This document shows positions 25,395-64,000 of a stretch of 64,000 nt of DNA, one piece after another. The stretch's first letter is position 1. Each line of letters starts with the position of its first letter. Made by a program: the position numbers and the translations under genes. The notes beneath the pieces were generated by a model, which was given only the letters and a program-made list of their open reading frames with translations, was not told where the DNA came from and did no database searches. The DNA is from Amoebidium appalachense (lineage: Eukaryota > Ichthyosporea): assembly GCA_963693365.1 (NCBI GenBank), contig CAVNZM010000004.1:6882001-6946000 (forward strand). The letters are read 5' to 3'.

Positions 25395-25729
25395 TCCCCC
25401 ACTCTATCCCGGTTCCCCCCCCCCCCCCCCCCCCCCCCTACCAGCCCCTACACCTCCCCCCCCCCCCTCCCTCTCTCTCTCCCTCTCCCTCTCTCTCCCT
25501 CCCTCTCTCTATCACTTTCGTTCTCTCTCGTTCTCTCCCTCCCTCTCTCTCTCTCTCCCTCTCCCCCTCTCTCCCCCCCTTCCCCCTCCCCCCCCCCCCC
25601 CCCCTCTCTCTCTCCCCCCGCTCCTTTTCCCAAACAATTCCCCCGCCGTTCTTCTTTCTCAGCCGGCTAGGTTTTTGGGTTGCCTGGTAAGTTTTGAAAT
25701 GGAGGTCTCGTCTCTGATCTGTCCACCAC

Positions 25730-25764
<35 letters not shown>

Positions 25765-25857
25765 CCCCTTCTCCCCCCCCCCCCCCCCCCCCCCCCCTTC
25801 CCCTCCTACCTTCTTTCCCCCCCCTTCCCCCCCCCCCCCCCTGGCCAAACCCTGTAT

Positions 25858-26207
25858 ACACTCTTCTCATCAGCAGGTCTCTAACCCACTCTGCAGAACG
25901 TTTTACGCATTTCTCCCCTCGGAGAACTTGGTCGTTGGTGCGTTTTTGTCTGACATCTAACGACTCTGCAGGGTCCGTTGAGACTACTGACACTCTAACA
26001 TTCCCTCCCCTCTCTTACTTCACCCCCCCCCCCCCCCCCCCCCCCCCCCCCTTCCCCTCCTCCTTCCCCTCCCATTTTCTCTGCACACTCAACAGGTCTT
26101 AACCAGCTCTGCACATCGTTAGTCACAATCTTCTCACATATATGAGAGAATGATCGTATTGGTACGATTTGTCTAATATCTGACGATTCTGCAGCATCCC
26201 TAAGACC
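25858..26207 (+). repeat. Two diverged about 125-bp direct repeats 3' of the RT ORF
   Basis: 25858-25985 and 26085-26207 share an ordered series of words: CAGGTCT, AACC, CTCTGCA, CGTT, TTCTC, GGTRCGATTTGTCT-like, TCTGACATCTAACGA/TATCTGACGA and TTCTGCAG. They are separated by a poly-C tract. They may be terminal or untranslated parts of the neighbouring retroelement. Confidence 0.6.
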
Positions 26208-26232
26208 CCCCTCCCCCCTCCCCTCCCCCCAC

Positions 26233-26412
<180 letters not shown>

Positions 26413-26473
26413 GCGCCTGTTGTTTTGCTTGTCATTTGTTGTTCTGGTTGATTACCTGTAATCTTCGCTTATT

Positions 26474-26511
<38 letters not shown>

Positions 26512-27047
26512 GTGCGGGGTTGCACATACCGGTGTCTACTTTTCTTCTTACTGTTTTTCTCTCCACACACTTCATCTGTCCACTTCTGCATACCCCCCTT
26601 TCATAGCTATAGACACACTTCACACATTGCGTTACGCGCACGCATGCACACACCGCTCTGTTGGCGACAGCTCCCTTGGAACCCATGCGGCATGTTACCC
26701 GCCGGCGTAACATAACTCGGACTATCGGTTTGGCTTTTTTCAAGCCCAAAGCAATGGGTGATACCATATTTCCGGCTGACATCCGGGGGCATAGCTTTCC
26801 GTTCGAAGACGATAAAGTTCCGCCCTAGTAAGCGTGTTACTACCCTGCGGCGTGGGTCAAATCTCATATTTTCCCCTCTGATTGCGAATTCTGCGGCCTT
26901 CGGGACTTAATTCTTTTCAGCTGGTGTAGTATGTTAGCCAGGGAAGTATCGACTTAGGTATCGACGGGGGAGCTTCCTAGAAGCCCCGTCTCCTGAGTTC
27001 CTATCTATATTTTTCTTGCTTGTGCTTACTGCTGCAACTTTAACCCC

Positions 27048-27339
27048 CGGCCTTTCCCACTGCCCTTGCCTGCATAAGCAACCCTGCTCGTCTCTGATCA
27101 AGACGGGTGACCTACTCATGTTCAAGTGAAACAGTATCTGAGTTGGGTTTCGTTAACGAGGTGAATAGATCGAAACTCGGGTACTGTGGATGACGTGGGC
27201 CCCCCCTGAGGATGGGCTCTGCTTATTATGCATACTCTTTTATGTATGGCTTGCATTCTGCATCGTGTTATCCGTTTGTTCTTGTGTACTTCGTACTTTT
27301 TGACGCATTCAAACCCCCCCCCCCCCCCCCCCCCCCCCC
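27048..27339 (-). repeat. Poly-G-headed dispersed repeat, minus orientation
   Basis: Read on the minus strand it begins with a G tract, then TTTGAATGCGTCAAAAAGTA, a GTACGAAGTAC-like core, the GATAACACGATGCAGAATGC region, a GCCCATCCTCAGGGGG segment, GAGTTTCGA, TCGTTAACGAAACCCAACTC and the GGTCACCCGTCTTGATCAGA segment. The same ordered blocks occur at 42302-42600 and 61464-62440. Confidence 0.75.
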
Positions 27340-27586
27340 GCCCGCCTCCCGCCCGCCCGCCCCCCACCCCCGCCAGTTACGTGGTAACGGGAATTCAGGC
27401 ATCAAGTTGATTTTAATTGGCTGGTACACCCAAACATGCTAGAAACCCAACAAATTTTTTAAATGAATGTGTCAGAAACGTGTACGTTTTATAATATCTG
27501 TTTATCTGCTAACATGACCAATGAGCACGAAACACCCCGTCGAAATCCCATTCACACATCAACCTAAATTGCAAAACTACCCCGCG

Positions 27587-27632
<46 letters not shown>

Positions 27633-29166
27633 ACATGTCTGCCCCATTCTCCATCTTGCCCCTGGCACCCAGGTGTGCTGCACGTTGACCTTTCTACATC
27701 CACCCTCGCTATTTCAAAGTCTCTTCAAGATTGATTGCAATCACTTGAAAGCAGAGACTTAAAATACTATCTGACATGGCTGCACGTTTGCATCGCCAGA
27801 GTGCACGTGCAATTGGTTGCTACTGCAACTATGCACCCCATATATGGCCAGCACTCCACAAAGTCTGCCACTTACTGAGGCTGTGTCTCCTTTCTTTTTT
27901 CTTTTTTTTTTTTTTTTTACTTAAAAGGGACCGCCTGAGTAGATGTATAACGTCGCACGTGCGGCAACACGTCAGTACGTGTTAGCCACAAAGTCAGCCG
28001 ACAATGAAATTGGAAGTTGTCAATGAGGCTGAAGGGGGGGAAAGGCTGGGGAAAGCAAAGGGTATGATTACAAAGTTGCTATCTCAATGACTCAACTATT
28101 AGGAGGAATGGGAAGGGGGGGGGCCGACCTACCCCTTTCGGACCTTTCACAGTAGCTGTGATTCTTCGGGGCCGGGGGGGGAGGGGGGGGGGGGGGAGGG
28201 GGGGGAGGACCTACCAAACGGCTGTGGCACCAAGCAGGTTTAAGCAGATCCGCCCCTCAGTCGTCCCCCCCCCCCCCCCCCCCCCGGCAGGGGGAGGAGG
28301 GTACCCACCTGCCCATCCAGCTTCCCCCCCTTCCTCTCCCCCCCCCCCCCCCCCCTTCCCCTTCTCCCCCCTCTGAATTGAGGAGGGGCTGGGGGAGTCA
28401 CGCGCACCGGGGATAATTTCGAGATTTACTGCTACTTTGCCCCCCCCCCCCCCCCCCCCCCCCCCCACCCCACCCCCCCACCCCCAATCATTTGAAAAAT
28501 CTGTTGCTGTGGTTCGAACCTCTGCATGTCCCTTGCACAGCACAACGGCCATACCTCTTACACATACAACCCCCCGGCCCCAGGATCTCTCACTCATTGA
28601 TGCTTCCTTTTTGCTCTCTCACTCTGCATATACTACATCAGTGTGGCCGTTTTCCATCCCCCCTCCCCCCCCCTCCCCCCCCCCTTGCCCTCCCCCCCCG
28701 GCCCCGCCTCACCCGCGTGTGCATGTGACAGTCACTCCTATTACGGTTGTCTCCCTCCACCCCTCTCCCGCCGCAAGCGTTCCCCCTTGACTTCCTCTAT
28801 GTATTCGGACACTCAAGGATACGCAAGCATATGCATCAGCACTACACCAAGGTGTCGGCAGCAAGAAAACAGTCGCGCGCGTGCGCGCGCGCGCGCGCGC
28901 ACACACACACACACACAAACACGCACACACACACACACACACACACGCAGAGAGAGAGAGAGGGAGAGAGGGAGAGAGAGAGAGAGAGGGGGGGGGAGAG
29001 AGAGAGAGAGGGAGAGAGAGAGGGAGAGGGAGAGGGAGAGAGAGAGAGAGAGTGAGTCACCCACACATGTGTACATACACACACTGACACACACACGCGC
29101 ACACACTAACACACACATGTATCTACATCCAGAACGCACATACGCACATGTATCAACCAGAACCGT

Positions 29167-29197
<31 letters not shown>

Positions 29198-29488
29198 TCT
29201 AGGCATGTAATTCGAGGACATTCTGCATTCTCCCACAGGCTGTGACGATGTTTGTATGCACATAGATTTTTATCTACAACATGTGCGCATACCCGTGCCG
29301 ATTACTATTGTCACACTGTCATGTGGCACACACACACACAGCCACTAGTCACCCGTACACTGGGTGACACACCATGATGACACAAACACACGTGTGCGCA
29401 CACACCACTCATCATACACGACACACACACTGCACACACAAAATGCAACCTTGCGTAAGGACACACACACACACCCACACACACACAC

Positions 29489-29579
<91 letters not shown>

Positions 29580-29634
29580 GGCTCTCTCTCTCTCAGGCTC
29601 TCTCTCTCTCTCTCTCTTTCTCTCTCCCTCACAA

Positions 29635-29666
<32 letters not shown>

Positions 29667-29743
29667 AGACACACACACAAACACACACACATGACACAAA
29701 CAGTACACACTGACACGGTGACACAAACTTTAATAACAATTGA

Positions 29744-30453
29744 ATAGGTAGCACCTATTTTATAGGTGGCACCTATTTAATAGGTGACACCTATTTTATA
29801 GGTGTCACGTATTTTATGGGTGGCTCCTGTTTTTTAGCTGGCACCTATTTTTTAGGTGGCACCTATTATAGGTGGCACCAATTTTATAGGTGGCACCTAT
29901 AATAATAAAAATGTTATAGGGGGAACCTCTTTACTCTAGGTGGCACCTTTTTAATGGGTGGCATCTATTTTTTAGGTGGCACGAATTTTATAGGTGGCAC
30001 CTACTTTATAGGTGGCACCTGTTTTTTAGGTGGCACCTATTTTATAGGTGCCACCTATAATAATAACTAGTAAATTAAATCTTAAAAGGTGGCACCTATT
30101 TACTACGGGTGGCACCTATTTAATTTTTAGGTGGCACCTATTTAATAGGTGGCACCTATTTAATATGTGGCGTCTATTCACTAGGTGGCACCTTTTTAAG
30201 GGATAGGTGGCACCTCAGTTTAGTAGGGTGGCACCTATTTTGTAGGTGCCACCTATAATAATAAATTTTTTATAGGTGGGACCTATTTACTGGGTAGCAC
30301 CTATTTGATAGGTGCCACCGGTACCTATAATAAGGATTTTATAGGTGGGACCTATTTACTGGGTAGCACCTATTTGATAGGTGGCACCTAATTACTAGGT
30401 GGCACCTTTTTTTGAGGTAGCACCTATTCAATAGGTGGCACCTAGTTTTTGGG
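29744..30453 (+). repeat. Minisatellite of quasi-palindromic GGTGGCACC units
   Basis: About 710 bp made of roughly 18-20-bp units around TAGGTGGCACCTATTTTA. Most units contain AGGTGGCACCT, one base from a perfect palindrome; some have the perfect AGGTGCCACCT. Longer AT-rich spacers (CTATAATAATAA) recur near 29890, 30055, 30250 and 30325, which suggests a higher-order period. Confidence 0.9.
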
Positions 30454-31486
30454 CGGATAGTATTAATTAATAGGAGTGATAGTCCAATCCCGAAAATAGA
30501 TGGAAATTGTTCTGAAAATTTCCATTTCCAGAATTTTCCAGAAATTGCGTGAAACGGGGCATTTTAGAATTTTTCTGGTAATACCCAATAATTATGATGA
30601 AGAAGGAAATTACCAAAACTTTATCCGGGTAGGGCCGTGTAAGGCGTTTTCCATTAGTTCTTTTTAAATTCCGGAAATTCCTGGAAGTCATGTGGTTACA
30701 TGTACTTGTACAATTACATAGCTTGATTCTTCAAACTGAAAAGGTATTTTCTAAGGGTCTTGGTTTTGTGACGTATGACAATATCCACATCCGCCCGGCC
30801 CCCGCCCCCCCCCCCCCCCGGGGGGGGGGGGGGGGGGTAGAACTTCAGTGAAAGGGGTGTGATGTGCATCGTATGGCGTGCCAAGTCAAGGTCTGGCTAC
30901 GAGTTGTGTCACACACGGACACACGCAACACACTTGACACACGCACACACTAACACACACACACACACACACACACGCACGCACACACGCACACTAACAC
31001 ACGCGCATGAGCCAGGCACGCACATGTGTACACGCATACAGTCACACCACGCACGCACGCACGCATGCGTGTATGTATATGTGCGCACATCTATTAGTGT
31101 TAAAAGAGCACGAAAATGTCCCAATCACAAAAGTACAATAGTATGACATTGTGTGTCGGATTTTTCGTGGATTCAAAACATTGTTTTGTTGCCAAAGTCC
31201 TCGTTATATATTTGCATGCATAAAAGCCATGCATTACAAATGTAAAGCTTTCCCGTGATTAATAACAAAGTTTGGCATTTTCATTCGTCCGTGTTGCTAC
31301 AGTAGGTCCAAGATTTCATGCCATCATTACATGGGTACTATCGGAGCTCAGTGTGTCTGCCTATTTCAACTACCAAGCTAGACTCTGCAGTCAAATCTAC
31401 ACGTGTCAAGTAATTGAAGAATATTCGTTTACAAGGAATTTTTTGATGTGTAACAGGGAGGAAGAGAGGAAAGAGGAGGGGGGGGG

Positions 31487-31527
<41 letters not shown>

Positions 31528-31739
31528 CGGCAAGACTACAATCGGAGTGGCTGAAAAATCATAAGCTATTTACATATGCCCACTGGTAGATGCCACTGCA
31601 GTGGGGGTTGAAAAATAAACCGTCCTTGTATATATCACTAGGCGGGATGCCACGGTGTCTAAGGTTTTTTTTTTAAAAAAAACACACGGGCCACAGACGT
31701 AAACATCGGTGCCTCTGAAATTTCCAATGGATTACTTTC

Positions 31740-45625
<13,886 letters not shown>

Positions 45626-46712
45626 CTTGGCTGGGTGATGTAAAAGGGGTTAGCTCCCCATTTGTGTGTGCAACAAAACATGAAGGTGTTGGCTGTGTTT
45701 CCACGGTATATGTGTGTGAGCAGCGTTGTCTATGGCATGAGTCCCCCGGCGCTCACCGAGAATGTCCTGAAATTAGTCTGTGTTTGCTGAAAGCTGTATG
45801 GTTTTCTAGGGGGCGCCGTTCGTCTTCTTGTGTCTTGTGGCAAGTACCGTACGGATGTTCACTCAACTTGTTCATAAATAAATCAAGATCAAGCTTGAAA
45901 AAATGTCAAGCAGGTGTTTCTCGAAAGACTATGGCCTTGTGCATATATATTACATAGCAGACCGTGGCAAGAAGGGAGCGCGTGAAAAACGGTATTGTTT
46001 TCCTTCAGAAGTTACGAACACCATCCCAAAGCCACACAAACCATTCCTTGCCGGCTTCGCACATTTCAAAGACAAATAAGCTATATCAAACGCTTCCCGG
46101 CCCCCTGTGTTGGTGTCACACCCAAGCAATATGCCTCTCTTTCTCTTTCCACTGTTACAGAACATCCACAACGAAACATCAGTATTGCACACAGGAAGAA
46201 CGAGAGGAAGAACTTGAACAAAACACTGGCGCGGCGCTCCGACTACACTACATAACCGTTTGGGATTTTTATAATTGATTTGTGAATTTGCAGTACATAG
46301 CCCTAGGCCTTGCACAGTACACACTTTGTATAACTTCCACGATTTGGGGTCTAATGCGCTGTGGGATTGCGACATATGATATAGTGGATGGACGAAGTCT
46401 GCAGGTGCATTCAGTGTGCATGTGCAGGTGGCAAGAGCTCAGTTTGAGGGGGAGAAAGAAAGGATTTTAAAGAAAAGACAGGGTAGAGTAACAGCTACTT
46501 TTCTTACTCTACAACTGCACATGTACGCCGTTCTGTACCCGATTAATTTCACTACAGCATCTGGCCACTTTCTGGGATTTTCAAAAGTTTCAGATCAATC
46601 TATCTCACGTTGACACGTCCATTACCCTCTTGGCTCCCCTGCCACTGCTCTGCTTTTGCTAACCTCCTAGCACCACTTCATTTGCTACTGTTTTGAAATC
46701 TATAAAGAAAAC
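45626..46712. promoter_or_regulatory. Divergent intergenic region, SNRK-like (-) and CDF transporter (+)
   Basis: 1087 bp separate the two start codons, so promoters for both genes should lie here. Composition is ordinary, without the microsatellites seen in the introns. A CTATAAAG string is 15 nt before the CDF ATG, too close for a classical TATA box. No coding exon was recognised. The role as a shared promoter is inferred from gene orientation. Confidence 0.5.
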
Positions 46713-55547
<8,835 letters not shown>

Positions 55548-56809
55548 TTTTAAATCCACTGTATGAATAATAACGTGTTTTTTGTAAGTGTTAAAATGGT
55601 GTGTTAATTTGGTGAGCATGCGGGTTTGATTTGATTCAGAAGTAAAATGGGTTTTGTGTGTGTGTGTTGTGAGAAGGGCGTATAGGTTTTGAAGTATGAA
55701 GTGCTAGGTGTTAATCGATTGGCCTTTGTTTTGTTTCGATGTCGATATGGATTTTGTGTGCATAATAGGGGATATTCCTGCGATCGATGTGATTGGAGGG
55801 CATTTGCAGTTGACGGGGAGCAGACCTAGGCATTCTGATGATGTCTGTTTTTGTGGACTTGGGAGAAAAATTTGTAACTGCGGCCTTAAAGCAGATGGTA
55901 TGTCTCTTGCCGATATCACATCGGTGCATTAGATAAGGAAAATCTCTCCGAGTCGATCTCCTTCGATATTTGTGTATGCAGGTTAGGTGATAAAAGCATG
56001 CATGCCCCTGTCGAGGTGGTTGGTTGTATCTGCGTGCCTGTTTCGGATGATGTGTCTCTCTGAATAGAGATGGTGTTAATGAGTTTTGGTGATTATCTTC
56101 TTGGTTAGTTACATTCTAAGGTACATCTGTAGACCAGATGTGTTTCTATTTGAATGGTTGTATATGCAAGTCAGATGATAGCCAGATGATATGAAATTTG
56201 GTGTCGAGTTACATAGAGAACTGATGATGTGTCTTTGGAAATTATGGTTTTGCCTGTTGGTATGATATGAGATACAGCTGTGGGCAGTGGTGTTTGTGAG
56301 TGAAATACGATTCACCACGGAACTCGAATTTATTGCATACAACATGTATTTTCAATACGATTCACCACGGAACTCGAATTTATTGCATACAACATGTATT
56401 TTCAGAGTTGATAGGAGACCAACCCCATTTAGATTATTGGCTCGTATGTATGCATATGCAGGTGCACATATTGTGAATTTTTAAACTTTGAACAGTGACG
56501 TGTACCCCATTTTCCCCCTGGCAGTGTACGTAAAGTGAGTGTCGGTTGCAGAATCCTTATGTAGGCCCAAATGATATTTTGTAGTCCACCACTACTACCG
56601 CCACCACGTACAGTTGAGGAGCTCGAACCCAGGTGTTCTTCCCCACTGGCCCCTATGATGTGTGCTCCGAGCGCCCGTCACCCCTCGCACCCCCCTCCCC
56701 CCTTCCCCCCCCCCCCCCCCCCTCCCCCCCCCCCCAAAACCTACACCACCACAAAAAAAAAATAAAAAAATACACACAAACATACACGCGCGCATACGTA
56801 CCGTGTCAC

Positions 56810-56859
<50 letters not shown>

Positions 56860-58622
56860 GTGGCACAGACACAAACACACAAACACAAACCCACCCACGC
56901 ACACACACACACACCCACACACACGGACACACACGTACACACACACACATACACACACACACACACACACTACACCACCACCACCACCATCACCACCACG
57001 GTGACCATATGATCAACACCACCGGTCACCGACACATGTGCATCACACATGTGTGCTTGTACATGTATAATCTCTAGGTACGGTGACTTGGCACCACCGG
57101 TACATGTGTCTGCACTGTGGCCGTGTATCACTCATAAACACCACACACACGGAGTAGATGGCCATGCGGTCGCAACACACGTGCATCACGCCTACATAAT
57201 TCAAATGGCCAAATCGAGGGCACATTTTTTCTCCCCCACAAAGTGGATATACAGCCGCCACAAACCGCAACTCTGCCATTCATGATAATGAGACTCAAGA
57301 GACACCACGATCGCGACTCAGTATATGACTTGATCGCCGGATTTGCCAACATTTCGGGATTACCATTGGTACTACCACACAGGCTGCTGAGAACACTTCA
57401 CATGTGATTCGGAGAACAATACAGAACGCTTTTTGGGAATTAAATTTCAGGGGTTTTATTTGTAATTATACAGAACACCTTCTGGGATTCAGCATCATTT
57501 TGCGCCCTACGTCCGGCGTCTTGCCCTCCCTCCACCAGCGCACATTTGCGCGGCCTGTTATCAAGCTATAATTATAAAACGGCAGTGTAATTACAAAACG
57601 GGGGTGTTACGTAAACGTTAACATAGGCATCTTATCAAGAATTGGAACACGAATAAAATATAATATCAAAAGCGCACAATATGGACATGTTAACATAGGA
57701 ACACGAACATTCAAACATGTAAAAACCATAAAACGGAAATAAATCATCGGCTCAAATACAAAACTGCCTTAAAACCTGCTAGACCCTAATCACAGTCAAG
57801 CCATCAACACCCATTTATGGCAATCAGGTAAACATTAAGAGTTTGTATCACGTAAATGGTCATAAAAGCCCCATGGAAAAACACAAATACCCAATCAGAT
57901 GAGGGATAACTTATAAAGGACCAACTCCAGACAGAAGGGAGATCTACGCGTTGATCGGGTCAGAGTGTATCGAATCGGGTCCGGCCCGTCGAACCGTAAC
58001 TCACCACCATTATATGTATATAGAGATACATGATACATATGTAATTCGATAGATCAGGTCATATATGCATCGTGGTGTTTTCTTACCACGCATGTTTATA
58101 ACACATATTTACGCAGCATACGCTTAACAAGAGCCCCCCACGGATGAACAGGTATTGCAAAATTTCATCAAAGATAAATGTGAGATAACAGCACAAACAA
58201 TCGTACCTGATGAATCACGTGGAAGGATTTTTCCGATTGCAACCCCAGCCATGGCGAAGTCTTTCTGCAGAGCTTGAAAATATATATATATATAAACCCC
58301 CGCTTCGATAAACCGAAAAATTCCGTATTGATGCGGTGTTCATTCAGTTCCGGCCGTTTCGAGCCCAACTGCAACGCTCGTGCACCTTTCTCCCGTGTAT
58401 TCGTTTATTTCCATTTTTTGCCGAAATTTTGTTAGTGCTCTTAGGATGCTCTCCACAACCACTGCCAACCCGCACGAAAAATCCCACCCAAAGAAGATAT
58501 GCTCTCACCTCGTGCAATTCCTTCAACTTGGACCCCGCTTTCGAACAAAATCGGGTCAACACCATTTTCTTCGTCATTTCCTTTCGATTTCGGGTCGAGT
58601 CTTCATTCGGGTCGGGCCGTGT
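55548..58622. other. Intergenic region between convergent CDF and CBM21 genes
   Basis: Mostly ordinary AT-richer sequence and the two 3' UTRs. It includes a perfect 50-bp tandem duplication (56304-56403), a CA-rich block (56771-56990) and unique sequence from 57000 to 58600. No exon was recognised. Confidence 0.5.
56304..56403 (+). repeat. Perfect 50-bp tandem duplication
   Basis: The unit AATACGATTCACCACGGAAC... occurs at 56304-56353 and again at 56354-56403 with no difference. Confidence 0.95.
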
Positions 58623-63694
<5,072 letters not shown>

Positions 63695-64000
63695 CTGTGC
63701 TCCCGAAAAAACAGGACCGATTAGCACAGGGTCGTCGTGGAATGCAATTTTGGAACGCCACAGCCAGTCAAACAAACAAAAAGTGCTAAGTCATAAGCGA
63801 GATGCCCAAGACGCTAAAATAAGAGCAGTAATAACTGCACTCCTTTCTCATCCACATTTTTGAAATCTAAAGGGGAAGGGTCGGGAGGGGGGGGGGGGTT
63901 TGAATGCGTCAAAAAGTACGAAGTACAGGGGGGGGGGGGGGGGGGGGGAGTGGGAGTCATTATGACCAGGGGAAAAGGGCAAAGCAAATCACAGGCAAGA

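Noticed and set aside
27048-27339. tRNA or 5S rRNA gene within the dispersed repeat
   Set aside because: Only a weak B-box-like string; no cloverleaf or 5S-like core could be built.
29744-30453. CRISPR-like array
   Set aside because: Eukaryotic context, no unique spacers of constant length and no cas genes; the units are a decayed minisatellite.
45950-46375. 141-codon minus-strand frame in the SNRK/CDF divergent region
   Set aside because: No domain and no supporting neighbours; a chance frame in promoter DNA is more likely.

Overview
The window is nuclear DNA from a eukaryote with long, microsatellite-packed introns. All protein-coding loci are split by GT-AG introns. The gene content points to a unicellular relative of animals (Holozoa): a signal-peptide/LRR/transmembrane receptor tyrosine kinase with a phosphotyrosine-style tail, an ankyrin-tyrosine kinase relic, an SNRK-family kinase and a CBM21 glycogen-targeting PP1 subunit. 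Lineage is an inference; no rRNA or other marker gene is present. Exons were assembled by reading both strands. Four spliced models close exactly in frame: RTK 3333 nt, SNRK-like 2505 nt, CDF 1503 nt, CBM21 594 nt (5' partial).

Layout. 0.3-11.9 kb (+): remains of an ankyrin-repeat tyrosine kinase gene with single-base frameshifts, three in-frame TAGs, a missing C-lobe exon and a DNA transposon at a splice site. 21.0-14.9 kb (-): an intact 13-exon LRR receptor tyrosine kinase of 1110 aa, convergent to the relic. 23.3-25.4 kb (+): an intact Penelope-like reverse transcriptase ORF. 25.4-31.7 kb: gene-free, with diverged direct repeats, a copy of a dispersed repeat and a 700-bp minisatellite built on a quasi-palindrome. 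45.6-31.7 kb (-): a 13-exon SNRK-like kinase of 834 aa ending in a polybasic stretch plus CaaX box. 46.7-55.5 kb (+): a 7-exon Mn-type cation diffusion facilitator of 500 aa, divergent from the SNRK gene across 1.1 kb. 63.7-58.6 kb (-): the 3' six exons of a CBM21 protein phosphatase 1 glycogen-targeting subunit, whose 5' end lies beyond the window.

Non-coding structure. Introns hold dozens of G or C homopolymers (up to 58 nt), CA/GT and CT/GA microsatellites that often abut the splice sites, a dispersed repeat family headed by a poly-G tract, and three short inverted-repeat DNA elements (9078-10002, 34001-34532, 61662-62368). Two tandem arrays copy exon/intron boundaries. The live genes do not form an evident pathway. 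SNRK (energy-sensing kinase family) and the glycogen-targeting PP1 subunit both belong to carbohydrate and energy signalling, but adjacency alone is weak evidence for a shared role.
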